DNA from: Capilliphycus salinus
GTDB taxonomy: Bacteria; Cyanobacteriota; Cyanobacteriia; Cyanobacteriales; Microcoleaceae
Length of the DNA: 64,000 bases
Direction of reading: 5' to 3'
NCBI RefSeq assembly: GCF_047276495.1
Contig: NZ_CP178543.1
Location: forward strand, 1-64,000
A program made the position numbers and the translations under genes. Position 1 is the stretch's first letter, and every line of letters starts with the position of its first letter. A model generated the notes under the pieces. That model was not told the DNA's origin. It worked only from the letters and a program-made list of their open reading frames with translations, and searched no databases. Positions 8,843 through 18,082 of this stretch are shown piece after piece.

Positions 8843-11800
8843 TTAACGAACTGAACGAACTGAACGAATTAAATCCAGTATCCTCCCGTACTCAAACTGA
8901 TCGGCTAATGGGGTTAAAACGGCAGCTAGGTTAGAGTTTTCTTTTTCTACAGACTGAATAATTTGCTGAATTAACTGAGGATCGCCGAGAATTAATGCTT
9001 CCTCAAGTTTTTGTAGTACAGGAGGGGGTAAATTAGCAATCGCTTCAACCCAATTAGCAGTGTTCACAGGTTTTTCACTTGTTTCGGGGACGTTTTTAGC
9101 ATAACTGTATTTCACCCCCAAATGTTGCTGTAGGGCTGTAAAGATTTCTAACTCCTCAAAGGGTTTATGAATAAAGTTGTTAAAGCCGAGGGTTTCGTAA
9201 TGGGATAATCGATTGGCAGAAACAGCTATAATTTTAACGGGATTCGTTGTATTTTGACAGTGTTCGAGATGGCGGATCTGTTTTGTCGCTTCCCAACCGT
9301 CTAATACAGGCATTCGTAAGTCCATCCAGATCAGATCAGGCTGCCATTGTTGCCAACAGGTAAGGGCTTCTTCGCCGTTTTCTGCTTCTTGTACCGCAAA
9401 CCCCAGAGGTGTCAGAAGTTGAACTAATAATCGACGATTGGCAAAGTTATCATCAGCGACTAAGAGGCGGTAAAGGGGTTCTCCTGGGGCTAAACCGATA
9501 ATTTTTTGTTCGGAAACGGGGGAAGTTGGGAGAACTGCATCGACAATTTTAGCGGCTATATTAAATCTAAATAGACTGCCGATATTGAGTTGACTTTCTA
9601 CAGAAATCTTTCCTCCCATTAATTTTACAAATTCTCGACTAATGGTTAAACCCAGTCCGGTTCCTTCTTGGATTTTTCGTCCGGCTGAGGTTTGACTAAA
9701 AGCTTCAAATAGATGAGTTTTTTCTGCGGGTGCAATGCCAACGCCCGTATCTTCGACTTCAAAATTTAAGATGATATTATCGTCTGAACTTGGGGAGGCA
9801 ACAAAAACTCGCAGGGTAATAGATCCGTGATTTGTGAATTTTAGTGCATTGCTCAAAAGATTAATTAAAACCTGACGAAGTTTGATTTCATCGGTACGAA
9901 TATAGCGGGGAACGTCTGGATTTTTCTGTATATTGAGATGCAATCCTTTACTTTCAACTTTCAGAGAAAACATACTGTAAATATCCTCAAGGAGTTTATC
10001 CAGATTAAAATCTTTTGGATCGAGGGTGGTTCGGTTTGCTTCTATTTTAGCCAGGTCTAGCACTTGGTTAATTAAATTCAATAAATGTTCCCCGCTGCGA
10101 TAGATTATATCGGCATTTTTTCGGGGTTCTGATGAAAGTTGCGGATCGTTTTTTAAGATGCGAGCAAAACCTAAAATCGCATTCAAAGGTGAACGCAATT
10201 CGTGACTCATATTGGCAATAAAAGCACCTTTGGCTTGGCTGGCGGCTTCGGCGGTTTCTTTGGCTTTTTGCAGTTCTAGTTCCATCCGTTTGCGATCGCT
10301 AATATCAATAATTAAGCTGTAGTATCCTCTCACTTGAAGATCTTCATCAAAATTGGGAATGAGCATCACCGAAAGATGGCGTTCTTCAGAGGTTTCTGAA
10401 CCGGGAATGGTGACTTCATAACTCACAGATTCTCCGGCTAAGGCTTGTTGAATATATCCGCGAACCAGATGATAATTAACCTCTCCAATAACCTCAAGGG
10501 TGGTTTTACCGCAAATTTCTTCCCGACTCATGCCAAATTCTTCTTCATATTTTTGGTTAACAAACTGATAGCGTTCGTCACAATCGGCATAGGAAATAAA
10601 CACGGGCAAAGCATCGGCTAATAACCGCAATTGTTTCTCGCTTTCTGATAAAGCTTGTTCGGCAAATTTGCGTTCGCTAATATCCGTCACCCGCACTAAA
10701 TTCAACCGTTGACCGACTATTTCAACCTGCTTAACGGCTAGATTTCCCCAGAAATGACGGCCAGTTTTGGAGATGTATTCAACTTCTAAACTCCACATTC
10801 CTTTTTGTTCGATATCTTGGTTAATTTTATCCATTTCTGCCGGGGTAAATAGCCGTTTTTGTAAGGTATGACCTTCAATCCCAATTAATTCTTCTCGGTT
10901 CTGTACTTCAAATAATTCAATCGCACGACGGTTACAATCAATGGTGAGCAGACTATCAGAATCGACTAAAAATAGCGCATCAGCCGATTCATGGAAAATT
11001 GCATCTCGTAAATCTCGACTTTGACGCAGTTCTAATTCTGCTTGTTTGCGTTCGCTAATATCGGTAACAATCGACCAAAATGTTTGGGGTGGAACGCCTT
11101 CATTTTTCACGGGAAAGAGAATAGATTGAAAACTTTTACATTCGCCGTTAATTACAAGTTCATCTTCGATAATCAACGGTTCACCCCTTTCGATCAGTTC
11201 CTCAACTCGAGTGTTAAAGAGGTTAACAACGTCTTCAGGGAAGAAATCAGCAAAAGTTCGTCCGATGATTTGTTGTTCCGGGAGGTTGAACAGTTTAAGA
11301 AAGGCTCGATTGACTTGTAGATAACGCCCCTCAGCGTCAAATAAATGGATGATCGCAGGTGCATTATCCAAAAAGGCTTGGAGTTGTTCGGTGGTTTTTT
11401 GTAGGGCGAATTCGGCTTTTTTTCGGTCGTGGATATCGCGACCAACCGACTGCAATTCTACTAAATTTCCCTGGGTATCATAAATGGCTTGGTTTGTCCA
11501 TTGCGTCCAACGCGCTTCACCATTAACAATCACTCGATTTTCAATGTTAAATACAGGCTGTTCCGGGGAAAGTTGAGCCAGACAGCGATCGATAGCAAGT
11601 TGGTCTTCTGGATAAATAATGGGTTGATAATGGTGTCCAAGAAAATATTCCTTAGAAATACCAAAATAGCGGCAATAAGCATCATTGACATAGCTCAAAG
11701 TACCATCAGCTTTAAATCGGGTGATGAATTCAGTTTGATACTCTAAAATCGATAAATAACGGGCTTCTGATTGATGGAGTAATTCTTCCGTTCGTTTGAG

Positions 11801-14800
11801 ATCGTCAATATCGCGACCAACAGACTGTAATTCTACTAAGTTTCCCTCGGTATCATAAATGGCTTGGTTTGTCCATTGCATCCAACGCACTTCACCATTA
11901 ACAATCACTCGATGTTCAACAATACCAACAGGTTTTTGAGGAGAAAGTTGAGTTAGACAGCGATCGATAATTGGTTGGTCTTCTGGATAAATTCGGGGCT
12001 TATAGCAATGTCCAATTGCTTCTTCTCTGGAAACACCATAATAGCGACAAAAAGCCTCATTAACATAGCTCAATCTGCCATCGGGTTGAAATCGGGTAAC
12101 GAGTTCGGTTTGATGCTCTAAAATCGACAAATAACGGGCTTCTGATTGATGGAGTAATTCTTCTGCTTGTTTGCGATCGCTAATATCCTGAACGATCCCA
12201 TGCCAAGCAATTTCACCATTTTCGCGTCTTTGGGGTCGAGAATTGGCTTGAATCCATTTAATTTTCCCCGAAGGTGTGATAATTCGCCATTCATATTTGA
12301 AGGGTTTCCCGGTTTCAAGACTTTCTTTTAGCGCTTGTTGATAGCCGTCTCGATCATCTGGATATATTTGTTTAAAAGTAATACTGGCATCTTCGAGAAC
12401 GGACTCCACAGGAATTTCGTGAATGTCTTCAAAAGCCGGACTTAAATATTCATAGCACACGGGGCCGCTCGGATATTCAATCACGCTGTAAATCACTCCT
12501 GGGGAAGCGGCAGCTAATTCTTGAAATCTTTCTTCACTTTGGTGTAAAGCTTCTTGGACTTGTTTGCGATCGCTAATATCCTGAATCACCCCATGCCACG
12601 CGATCGCCCCATTGCTGCGTCGTTCCGGTTTGGATGTTGCGTGCAACCATTTAAGTTTGCCTGTGGGGGTAATTATTCGCCACTCGTGGGAGAACAACTC
12701 CAAAGATTCGGCGCTGCGAGTCGCCGCCGCCAGATAACCCGCGCGATCGTCAGGGTGCATCTGATCGATCACCAAATTAGCATTTTTCAGCGCTTGTGCT
12801 TGGGTGACTTCATGGATGCTTTCTACTGCCGAACTGGTATACTCGAACCAAAGACGGCCATCGGGTTCGAGAACCAGGGTATAAATTGAACTGGGCGATT
12901 GACGGCTATATTGTTGCAGCCATTGTTCAGTTTTGCGGAGTTGTTCTTCGATCTGTTTGCGATCATTAATATTAGAAAATGAACCGACCATGCGATAGGG
13001 TTGACCGTCTGGATATCTTAAAGCTTGTCCTTTGATTAAAAACCAACCGTAGGAACCATCGGCTTGTTGTACTCGCAACTCTAGGATATAGGGATGATTA
13101 TTTTCTAAATGATTGGTTACAGCTTGCTGAAAGTGATGACGATCATCGGGATGAACGAGGTTAGAAAATTGAGCGATTGGATCGGGTTGAATCTCTACAA
13201 CTGACAAACCGAGAAGATGATAAAATTGAGGCGACCACCAAGCAGTATTATTAATAATATCCCAATCCCAAATTCCATCCCGGGTGGCATCAATGACTAA
13301 TTTTAATCGTTCTTGATTTTGTTGTAGTTTGAGGGTTCGTTCTGCGATTTCCTGTTCAAGTTGCTGTTGGTAACTTCTTCGGAGTTGTTCGTTTTGACGG
13401 CGTTCGGTAATATCTTGAAACATGATTACAGAATAAATTACCGTTCCGGATTCATCAAAAACTGGAATTGATGTGACTTCTAGAGGAATACGACGACCCT
13501 GAACCTCAATCTCAATATCCTCAACGTGAACTTTTTCTCCTTTTAATGCTTTAATTCCGGGTAATTGTTCTACTGGATAAAGCTGATTTGTTCCGGCTAT
13601 ATAGACTTGATAAACTTCTGAAAGCTGTTCGGGAGAAATGATTTTAATTCCTTGTCCGAGAATTTGTTGACCTAGTTTGTTAATGAGAATATGTTGTCCG
13701 GTGCTATCAAATACACTGACACCAATGGGAACACTATCAAGCAAGACCGAAAATCGCCGTTCGCTCAGTTTTAAAGCTTGAAATGATGAGTTCAGTTGTT
13801 CGGCCATCTGGCTAAAAGAATCGGTGAGTTGATTAACTTCTTTAATGCTGGTTTTTTCAAGGAGATGTTCGAGGTTATTTTGAGCGAGTTCTTGAGCGGC
13901 TAAATTCAGTTTTATGATGGGTTTTACAATGTGTTTTGATGCAAATCTGGCGGCTAAAAAATTAAGTAAAAAGGCGATAAAACACCACAATAATACCGCC
14001 CGATAAATATTAATTTTAATCGTTTTAATAAAGTCGGATTCGGGAACCGTCACCACAATAAACCAGTTATAATCCTCGTCTAACGAATAGGGTATAACTC
14101 GGATACAATACCGTTGATTTTGTCCTTGGACTCGCAATTTTACCGCACGATGATTAATTGAGTTTAAATTGTCGAATTTACTCCTCACATACTTGCCGAC
14201 AGTTTGAGTCACGGGGTCGCGGCTATCTTCTACGAAAAGTCGCCACTTTTGAGGATCGGAAGTCTCTAATTTCGGAGAAAAATCTGTTACCTGAAAGGGC
14301 AATTCATGGGTTGATGTGGCAATTAAATATCCCCGGTTATCCATAATAAAAGCTTGTCCGGTTTTCCCAATTTTTAATTGACCCAGAAACTCACTCATTT
14401 TATCTAAAAAAACCGTTGCACCCACAACCCCTTTAAAATTACCTTGGGAATCGTAGAATGGTAAAGAATGAACTAGGACTAAGATTAAATTGGATTTTTT
14501 TACGCCTGAAGTAACTGTTTGCCAAGTGCCGTTTTTTGCTGCTTTTGCGATGGGATACCAAGGTTGACTGGGAGGATCGTTGTGTGGATCGTAATTAGGA
14601 ATAATATTGCGTAGATAGAGACGATTTCCTTGTAAATCAGCAACATAGTTTTCTAGATTGCCTGTGCGACGATTCCACTCTCGAATCACCAAAGATTCAG
14701 ACTGGGGTTTGGCAACAACCAAAAAGTCTTTTTGTTCGGTAGCAATATAGATAGAACTGACCTGGGAAAAGGTATTAATTTGATCGACAAAGTAATCTTC

Positions 14801-15100
14801 TAGTTGCAATTTATTCTGCCAGTCTAAGAGACCTGAACTGATTGATTTGGCATTGATTTGGGTAATATCAATAGAGGTATGTAAATAATCGTCGAGATTT
14901 TGAGTAATGCGATCGCCGATTTCTGTGATTAGTTGGTTTGTGAGTTCTTCTACCACTTGCTGTCCGCTGCGATAGGAGAGATAACCCACAATTCCCACAG
15001 TACCCAAGATTTGCAGGAAAAAAGGCACAATTAACAGGGTGCGAAGCGGAACGCCGTTGAAAGTTGTTTTTATCCATCGGTTCAAGGGTTTAATCAACAT
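8843..15100 (-). CDS. hybrid sensor histidine kinase, dCache-HAMP-PAS(9)-HisKA-HATPase-REC
   Basis: 2,085 residues. Order: TM1 (about 17-40), extracytoplasmic dCache-type sensor (about 45-350), TM2 (about 362-385), HAMP, PAS domains 1-9 (about 445-1615), HisKA with the MSHELRSPLN H-box near 1632, an HATPase with LINLLSNALKFT (N), DTGVGIAP (G1) and GTGLGLTI (G2), and a receiver (about 1887-1995) with MDLRMPVLDG. The C-terminal helical region recurs in cyanobacterial hybrid kinases. PAS5 and PAS6 are encoded by a tandem DNA duplication with a 375-base offset (near 11,470 and 11,845), and PAS3 and PAS4 are related at a 393-base offset. The last codons (SVRSVR) lie in a small GAACTGAAC repeat. 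It probably signals to the REC-GGDEF protein encoded next. The ligand is unknown. Confidence 0.9.
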   Translation of the reverse strand: MLIKPLNRWIKTTFNGVPLRTLLIVPFFLQILGTVGIVGYLSYRSGQQVVEELTNQLITEIGDRITQNLDDYLHTSIDITQINAKSISSGLLDWQNKLQLEDYFVDQINTFSQVSSIYIATEQKDFLVVAKPQSESLVIREWNRRTGNLENYVADLQGNRLYLRNIIPNYDPHNDPPSQPWYPIAKAAKNGTWQTVTSGVKKSNLILVLVHSLPFYDSQGNFKGVVGATVFLDKMSEFLGQLKIGKTGQAFIMDNRGYLIATSTHELPFQVTDFSPKLETSDPQKWRLFVEDSRDPVTQTVGKYVRSKFDNLNSINHRAVKLRVQGQNQRYCIRVIPYSLDEDYNWFIVVTVPESDFIKTIKINIYRAVLLWCFIAFLLNFLAARFASKHIVKPIIKLNLAAQELAQNNLEHLLEKTSIKEVNQLTDSFSQMAEQLNSSFQALKLSERRFSVLLDSVPIGVSVFDSTGQHILINKLGQQILGQGIKIISPEQLSEVYQVYIAGTNQLYPVEQLPGIKALKGEKVHVEDIEIEVQGRRIPLEVTSIPVFDESGTVIYSVIMFQDITERRQNEQLRRSYQQQLEQEIAERTLKLQQNQERLKLVIDATRDGIWDWDIINNTAWWSPQFYHLLGLSVVEIQPDPIAQFSNLVHPDDRHHFQQAVTNHLENNHPYILELRVQQADGSYGWFLIKGQALRYPDGQPYRMVGSFSNINDRKQIEEQLRKTEQWLQQYSRQSPSSIYTLVLEPDGRLWFEYTSSAVESIHEVTQAQALKNANLVIDQMHPDDRAGYLAAATRSAESLELFSHEWRIITPTGKLKWLHATSKPERRSNGAIAWHGVIQDISDRKQVQEALHQSEERFQELAAASPGVIYSVIEYPSGPVCYEYLSPAFEDIHEIPVESVLEDASITFKQIYPDDRDGYQQALKESLETGKPFKYEWRIITPSGKIKWIQANSRPQRRENGEIAWHGIVQDISDRKQAEELLHQSEARYLSILEHQTELVTRFQPDGRLSYVNEAFCRYYGVSREEAIGHCYKPRIYPEDQPIIDRCLTQLSPQKPVGIVEHRVIVNGEVRWMQWTNQAIYDTEGNLVELQSVGRDIDDLKRTEELLHQSEARYLSILEYQTEFITRFKADGTLSYVNDAYCRYFGISKEYFLGHHYQPIIYPEDQLAIDRCLAQLSPEQPVFNIENRVIVNGEARWTQWTNQAIYDTQGNLVELQSVGRDIHDRKKAEFALQKTTEQLQAFLDNAPAIIHLFDAEGRYLQVNRAFLKLFNLPEQQIIGRTFADFFPEDVVNLFNTRVEELIERGEPLIIEDELVINGECKSFQSILFPVKNEGVPPQTFWSIVTDISERKQAELELRQSRDLRDAIFHESADALFLVDSDSLLTIDCNRRAIELFEVQNREELIGIEGHTLQKRLFTPAEMDKINQDIEQKGMWSLEVEYISKTGRHFWGNLAVKQVEIVGQRLNLVRVTDISERKFAEQALSESEKQLRLLADALPVFISYADCDERYQFVNQKYEEEFGMSREEICGKTTLEVIGEVNYHLVRGYIQQALAGESVSYEVTIPGSETSEERHLSVMLIPNFDEDLQVRGYYSLIIDISDRKRMELELQKAKETAEAASQAKGAFIANMSHELRSPLNAILGFARILKNDPQLSSEPRKNADIIYRSGEHLLNLINQVLDLAKIEANRTTLDPKDFNLDKLLEDIYSMFSLKVESKGLHLNIQKNPDVPRYIRTDEIKLRQVLINLLSNALKFTNHGSITLRVFVASPSSDDNIILNFEVEDTGVGIAPAEKTHLFEAFSQTSAGRKIQEGTGLGLTISREFVKLMGGKISVESQLNIGSLFRFNIAAKIVDAVLPTSPVSEQKIIGLAPGEPLYRLLVADDNFANRRLLVQLLTPLGFAVQEAENGEEALTCWQQWQPDLIWMDLRMPVLDGWEATKQIRHLEHCQNTTNPVKIIAVSANRLSHYETLGFNNFIHKPFEELEIFTALQQHLGVKYSYAKNVPETSEKPVNTANWVEAIANLPPPVLQKLEEALILGDPQLIQQIIQSVEKENSNLAAVLTPLADQFEYGRILDLIRSVRSVR

Positions 15101-15533
15101 AAATCTAACTGATTTTCTCCAAAAAATTTTTCTCCTATATTTTGTGTAAAGAATTTTCCGATCAATAACAACTTAACCGTTTTCATCTCCTCTGGCGATG
15201 GTTGACCAAAATCCTCAAATTGATTGCGGCTGTTCTCACTCTCATCCTCATCCCACTCTCTCTGATGGTTTTGTCATTTTGAATTTCTGTTCTTTTATAT
15301 AAATTTTAATGATTTCAGGCGGGATGTAAGATGATTTCGCGTCAAAAACAGAATTGAATACAGTATACAATAAAAAAAGTTAGTATCAAACTCGGTTCGC
15401 TTGTCAGTTTGTTGACGGTCTAGGAGTTTGAGAGGAATGACTTTCAACAAACCTAAGAAGCCTTCACCAATCAGTTAATAGTGCATCCGGTCAATGTTCC
15501 GAAGGATTTACAAGATGAAAAAGAGGTTACTGT
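15101..15533. other. 433-base intergenic region upstream of the hybrid kinase
   Basis: This region holds the kinase promoter region on the minus strand and otherwise AT-rich sequence. A plus-strand stretch at 15,181-15,282 could encode a hydrophobic 33-residue segment but has no start codon and looks like a gene scrap. No RNA gene or strong repeat was seen. Confidence 0.4.
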
Positions 15534-15949
15534 AATTTTTCATAGCGAATATTCACATTGGTGAGTTCGCCCAAATCAACCCCTTGGACCACAACAGCCA
15601 ATCCATTTTCTGCCCCTTCAAAAACCAGGTTAAAAGTTGTATCGGTAATGGCGGTATTAATTTCTCGTTCTTTTAATCCTTGTTGGGTTAGGCTTTGGCG
15701 ATAAAATTCAACCGCTTCAGTTAAACTTAAATCAGTTTGAAAGTTAAGGGACTCTGTTCCATTGGCGCCCGGTTGTTTGGTTAAATTTTGGACAGTTTCA
15801 GGAAGGGGAAATTGCGAGTTTGTATCGGTTTGAACCAAAAAAATAGGTGATCTGGGTTCCGCCTGAACGGATAAATTCCCCCACCCCCAGACCATTATTG
15901 ATGCAAAAACGATGATTTTCCCCAACATTAACATCACTGCTAACTCCAT
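15527..15949 (-). CDS. secreted hypothetical protein
   Basis: 140 residues, not recognised beyond general cyanobacterial origin. The N-terminus is a signal peptide ending near VQAEP (about residue 30). The mature part is about 110 residues and contains LSLTEAVEFYRQSLTQQGLKERE, a helix resembling those of small secreted beta-alpha domains, followed by a beta-rich end. An alternative start at 15,934 has GGAG nine bases upstream and would shorten the signal peptide by five residues. It stands 87 bases beyond the PII-like gene on the same strand. Confidence 0.6.
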   Translation of the reverse strand: MELAVMLMLGKIIVFASIMVWGWGNLSVQAEPRSPIFLVQTDTNSQFPLPETVQNLTKQPGANGTESLNFQTDLSLTEAVEFYRQSLTQQGLKEREINTAITDTTFNLVFEGAENGLAVVVQGVDLGELTNVNIRYEKLQ

Positions 15950-16036
15950 TGCATTACAGCAACAGTTCTAGCATAGTTTGATTTTTCCTTAACTTTTCCC
16001 AAACTTTTCTGACTTTTTCAGGTTCTTCATGCTTGC

Positions 16037-16375
16037 TTAAAGGGCTTCTAAATCGGTTTCGCCTGTACGAATACGGATCGCCTGTTCAATGGAACGAACG
16101 AATATTTTACCATCGCCAATTTGACCGGTTTGTGCCGCAGCAACCAATTTTTCAACAACGAACTCGCAAGCTTCATCTTCGACAATAATTTCTAACTTCA
16201 TTTTGGGATGAAACTCAATAACGTGTTTGACGCCCCGATAAGACTCGGTTTGACCTTTCTGGCGACCATAACCCCGGACGTTGTGTACATTCATTCCTAC
16301 TATTCCCGCATCAACCAAAGCCGCAACCACTCGGTCAAACTGGACGGGACGGATGAGGGCTTCTATTTTTTTCAC
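16037..16375 (-). CDS. divergent PII-family signalling protein
   Basis: 112 residues starting at GTG 16375, with AGGAG eight bases upstream. PII proteins are trimers that bind ATP, ADP and 2-oxoglutarate and control nitrogen and carbon metabolism through their T-loops. The ATP/2-oxoglutarate signature is kept (GRQKGQ at 37-42, Lys58, TGQIGDGKIF, RIRTGE). In the T-loop, however, the usual cyanobacterial phosphorylation residue Ser49 is Val and the proteobacterial uridylylation residue Tyr51 is His. It is therefore probably a second, unmodified paralogue and not the main GlnB. No ammonium or bicarbonate transporter is adjacent. The next gene is a divergent TetR regulator 159 bases away. Confidence 0.88.
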   Translation of the reverse strand: MKKIEALIRPVQFDRVVAALVDAGIVGMNVHNVRGYGRQKGQTESYRGVKHVIEFHPKMKLEIIVEDEACEFVVEKLVAAAQTGQIGDGKIFVRSIEQAIRIRTGETDLEAL

Positions 16376-16445
16376 AATTGCAACTCCTGAACAACTTCTA
16401 AATTTAATTTCTGTATCTTTAATAACAGATTTTTGAAAAACCTAT

Positions 16446-16472
16446 ATTCCCCATTCCCCATTCCCCATTCCC
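16446..16472. repeat. ATTCCCC heptamer tandem repeat
   Basis: Nearly four copies of ATTCCCC, an STRR-type array, end six bases before the -35 element of the TetR promoter. Confidence 0.8.
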
Positions 16473-16477
16473 TATAT

Positions 16478-16507
16478 TTGACTAATCGTTCCAAAAAATG
16501 CTAAAAT
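16478..16507 (+). promoter_or_regulatory. TetR gene promoter with operator half-site in the spacer
   Basis: TTGACT at 16478-16483 and TAAAAT at 16502-16507 are separated by 18 bases. The spacer carries AATCGTTCCA, shared with the promoter at 17136 and the palindrome at 17250. The TetR start codon lies 28 bases after the -10 box, which suggests autoregulation. Confidence 0.65.
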
Positions 16508-16534
16508 TGGGGTGTTTGATTTCAAATACCAGCA

Positions 16535-17116
16535 ATGGCAAGGCATAAGGAGTTTAATCGCGAAGAAGTCTTAGCAAGGGCGATGGAAACCTTCTGGCGT
16601 TACGGCTATGAGGGGACGTCTGTACAGGATTTGCTCGACAGCATGGGGATTAACCGGGGGAGTCTGTATGATACCTTTGGGGATAAGCGGTCTTTGTTCC
16701 TCGAAGCGATCGCCCACTACGATCAGACGGTGGTTCGATGTCTGATCGCCCGTTTAGAAGCCCCAGACGCCTCAAAAGCGGCGATCGTTGATTATTTTCA
16801 AAGTTTAGTCGATCGGATGGTTGCAGACCCAGATCGCCGGGGATGCTTCGTCACCAACACGGCGGTTGAACTTTGTCCCCATGACCCCGATACCGCCAAG
16901 CGGGTGGCCCATAACCTCGACTGCATTGAAGGGGCTTTCTACAAAGCTTTATCGCGGGCGCAGGAAAAAGGGGAAATTTCACCCGACAAAAATATTCCAG
17001 CTTTGGCCCGTTATCTCACCTGCAATTTACAAGGTTTGCGCGTCATCTCTAAGGTTAATCCCGATCCGCAAGTTTTGCAAGATATCGTTCAAATTCTCCT
17101 CGGTGTACTCGATTGA
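16535..17116 (+). CDS. TetR/AcrR family transcriptional regulator
   Basis: 193 residues. The N-terminal helix-turn-helix (about 8-55) reads VLARAMETFWRYGYEGTSV...GINRGSLYDTFGDKRSLF, the form found in TetR regulators of the NemR/YxaF-like branch. The C-terminal ligand domain has Cys residues at CFVTNTAVELCPHD (about 108-121), which could sense electrophiles, as known for NemR (inference). It precedes thioredoxin, old-yellow-enzyme and glutathione-transferase genes on the same strand. Shared CGTTCCA half-sites occur at its own promoter and at two places downstream, so it probably represses itself and this set. Confidence 0.85.
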   Translation: MARHKEFNREEVLARAMETFWRYGYEGTSVQDLLDSMGINRGSLYDTFGDKRSLFLEAIAHYDQTVVRCLIARLEAPDASKAAIVDYFQSLVDRMVADPDRRGCFVTNTAVELCPHDPDTAKRVAHNLDCIEGAFYKALSRAQEKGEISPDKNIPALARYLTCNLQGLRVISKVNPDPQVLQDIVQILLGVLD

Positions 17117-17135
17117 GGAAATTTATTCAAAATAC

Positions 17136-17164
17136 TTGACTATTCGTTCCAGAATTGCTATTCT
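17136..17164 (+). promoter_or_regulatory. sigma70-type promoter with TetR operator half-site
   Basis: TTGACT (17136-17141), a 17-base spacer and TATTCT (17159-17164). The spacer holds ATTCGTTCCAGAAT, the same half-site and phasing as in the TetR promoter at 16478. It drives the region containing a signal-peptide stub and, further on, the thioredoxin and old-yellow-enzyme genes. Confidence 0.65.
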
Positions 17165-17170
17165 AAGAAT

Positions 17171-17585
17171 ATGAAAAAACATTTTCTCGTTTTCAACGTT
17201 GTCCTCCTAGCCGGAGTGACCGCAGACGAATCTATTTTTTTGACATAAATGGAACAATCGTTCAAAAAAAGGGGGATAACGATGAATTGGACTCAAGAAG
17301 TAAAAAACCCAAAGAAAAAACGGGGAGAAAATCATCAATCGAATCAGAATCGAGTTGGGATTCGTGTGGGCGAGTTCCGCAATAATTCCCCCGGATTGGT
17401 CGAGAATTTGGGATGAAATTCCCCCGTGAAAAGGGAGATAAAAGCCGCGAGTTCTTGATTTTTCCGACCCGAAGGGTTTGAAACAGCAATCAGGGTTGAT
17501 GGCTTCATCGAAGCGGATGACACCAAGGATTTAGATTTAGAAATAATTCTCCCCACATTGAAAAATCTTCCTGTAGCCGTATAAT
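17171..17585 (+). pseudogene. degenerate region: signal-peptide stub and coding remnants
   Basis: An ATG at 17171 starts a 25-codon frame that looks like a signal peptide and stops at 17248 after ...VTADESIFLT. Further coding-like fragments follow in other frames: a basic 44-codon frame from 17282 and, ending at about 17585, a stretch containing FETAIRVDGFIEADD and LEIILPTLKNLPVAV without a usable start. The whole could be a decayed gene for a small secreted protein behind the operator-bearing promoter at 17136. The parent family was not recognised. Alternatively the 17171 frame is a regulatory mini-ORF. Confidence 0.35.
17250..17264. promoter_or_regulatory. palindromic TetR-type operator
   Basis: TGGAACAATCGTTCA is an imperfect 15-base palindrome (GAAC/GTTC arms) with a TTGACA hexamer at 17240-17245. 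It combines both half-sites seen singly at 16484 and 17142. A clear -10 box at the right distance was not found. Confidence 0.5.
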
Positions 17586-17646
17586 CACCCTCAGATAGGG
17601 GAACGGTGCAACCAGACCCCAATACAGTTTAGGAGAGATCCCAATT

Positions 17647-18009
17647 ATGTCAGAGACAGCAAAATACATCACATTAACCGATGACAATTTTGAGGTTGAA
17701 GTTCTCAAAAGTACCACACCCGTTGTTGTTGACTTTTGGGCGCCTTGGTGCGGTCCTTGTCGGGTAATGAATCCGATTATCGAAGGTTTAGCCGCAGAAT
17801 TTGACGGGGTTGTGACAGTCGGTAAGTTGAACGTTGATAATTACGAACAACGGGCAACCCAGTATCGAATTGAAGCGATTCCAACGCTGTTATTTTTCAA
17901 TCAAGGTGAAGTCGTTTATCGAGTTGAAGGTGTTGTCGATCAGGCGGTTTTGTCGAATAAAGTTAAAGAATTGTTCGACCAAATTTCAACTTCAAATTCC
18001 CTCGCTTAA
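17647..18009 (+). CDS. thioredoxin
   Basis: 120 residues, a single thioredoxin domain with the classical WCGPC active site (Cys35, Cys38), FWAPWCGPC context and the cis-proline segment EAIPTLLFF. It reduces protein disulfides in the cytoplasm. The position between a TetR regulator and an old-yellow-enzyme gene suggests a role in recovery from electrophile or oxidative stress and not the housekeeping function (inference). A GC-rich hairpin follows at 18019. Confidence 0.93.
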   Translation: MSETAKYITLTDDNFEVEVLKSTTPVVVDFWAPWCGPCRVMNPIIEGLAAEFDGVVTVGKLNVDNYEQRATQYRIEAIPTLLFFNQGEVVYRVEGVVDQAVLSNKVKELFDQISTSNSLA

Positions 18010-18018
18010 TTAAAGTCA

Positions 18019-18042
18019 AGGAAGGCTAAATCAAGCCTTCCT
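18019..18042 (+). terminator. stem-loop after the thioredoxin gene
   Basis: GGAAGGCT and AGCCTTCC pair across a six-base loop, with one further A-T pair. No T-run follows, so it may attenuate or process the transcript instead of ending it. Confidence 0.45.
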
Positions 18043-18082
18043 CGCTCCTCCTCTTGTGTCATTAACCTTTAAAAAATTAGCC

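Noticed and set aside
15181..15282. Hydrophobic 33-residue plus-strand stretch
   Set aside because: No start codon and a stop upstream. It may be a gene scrap but cannot be assigned.
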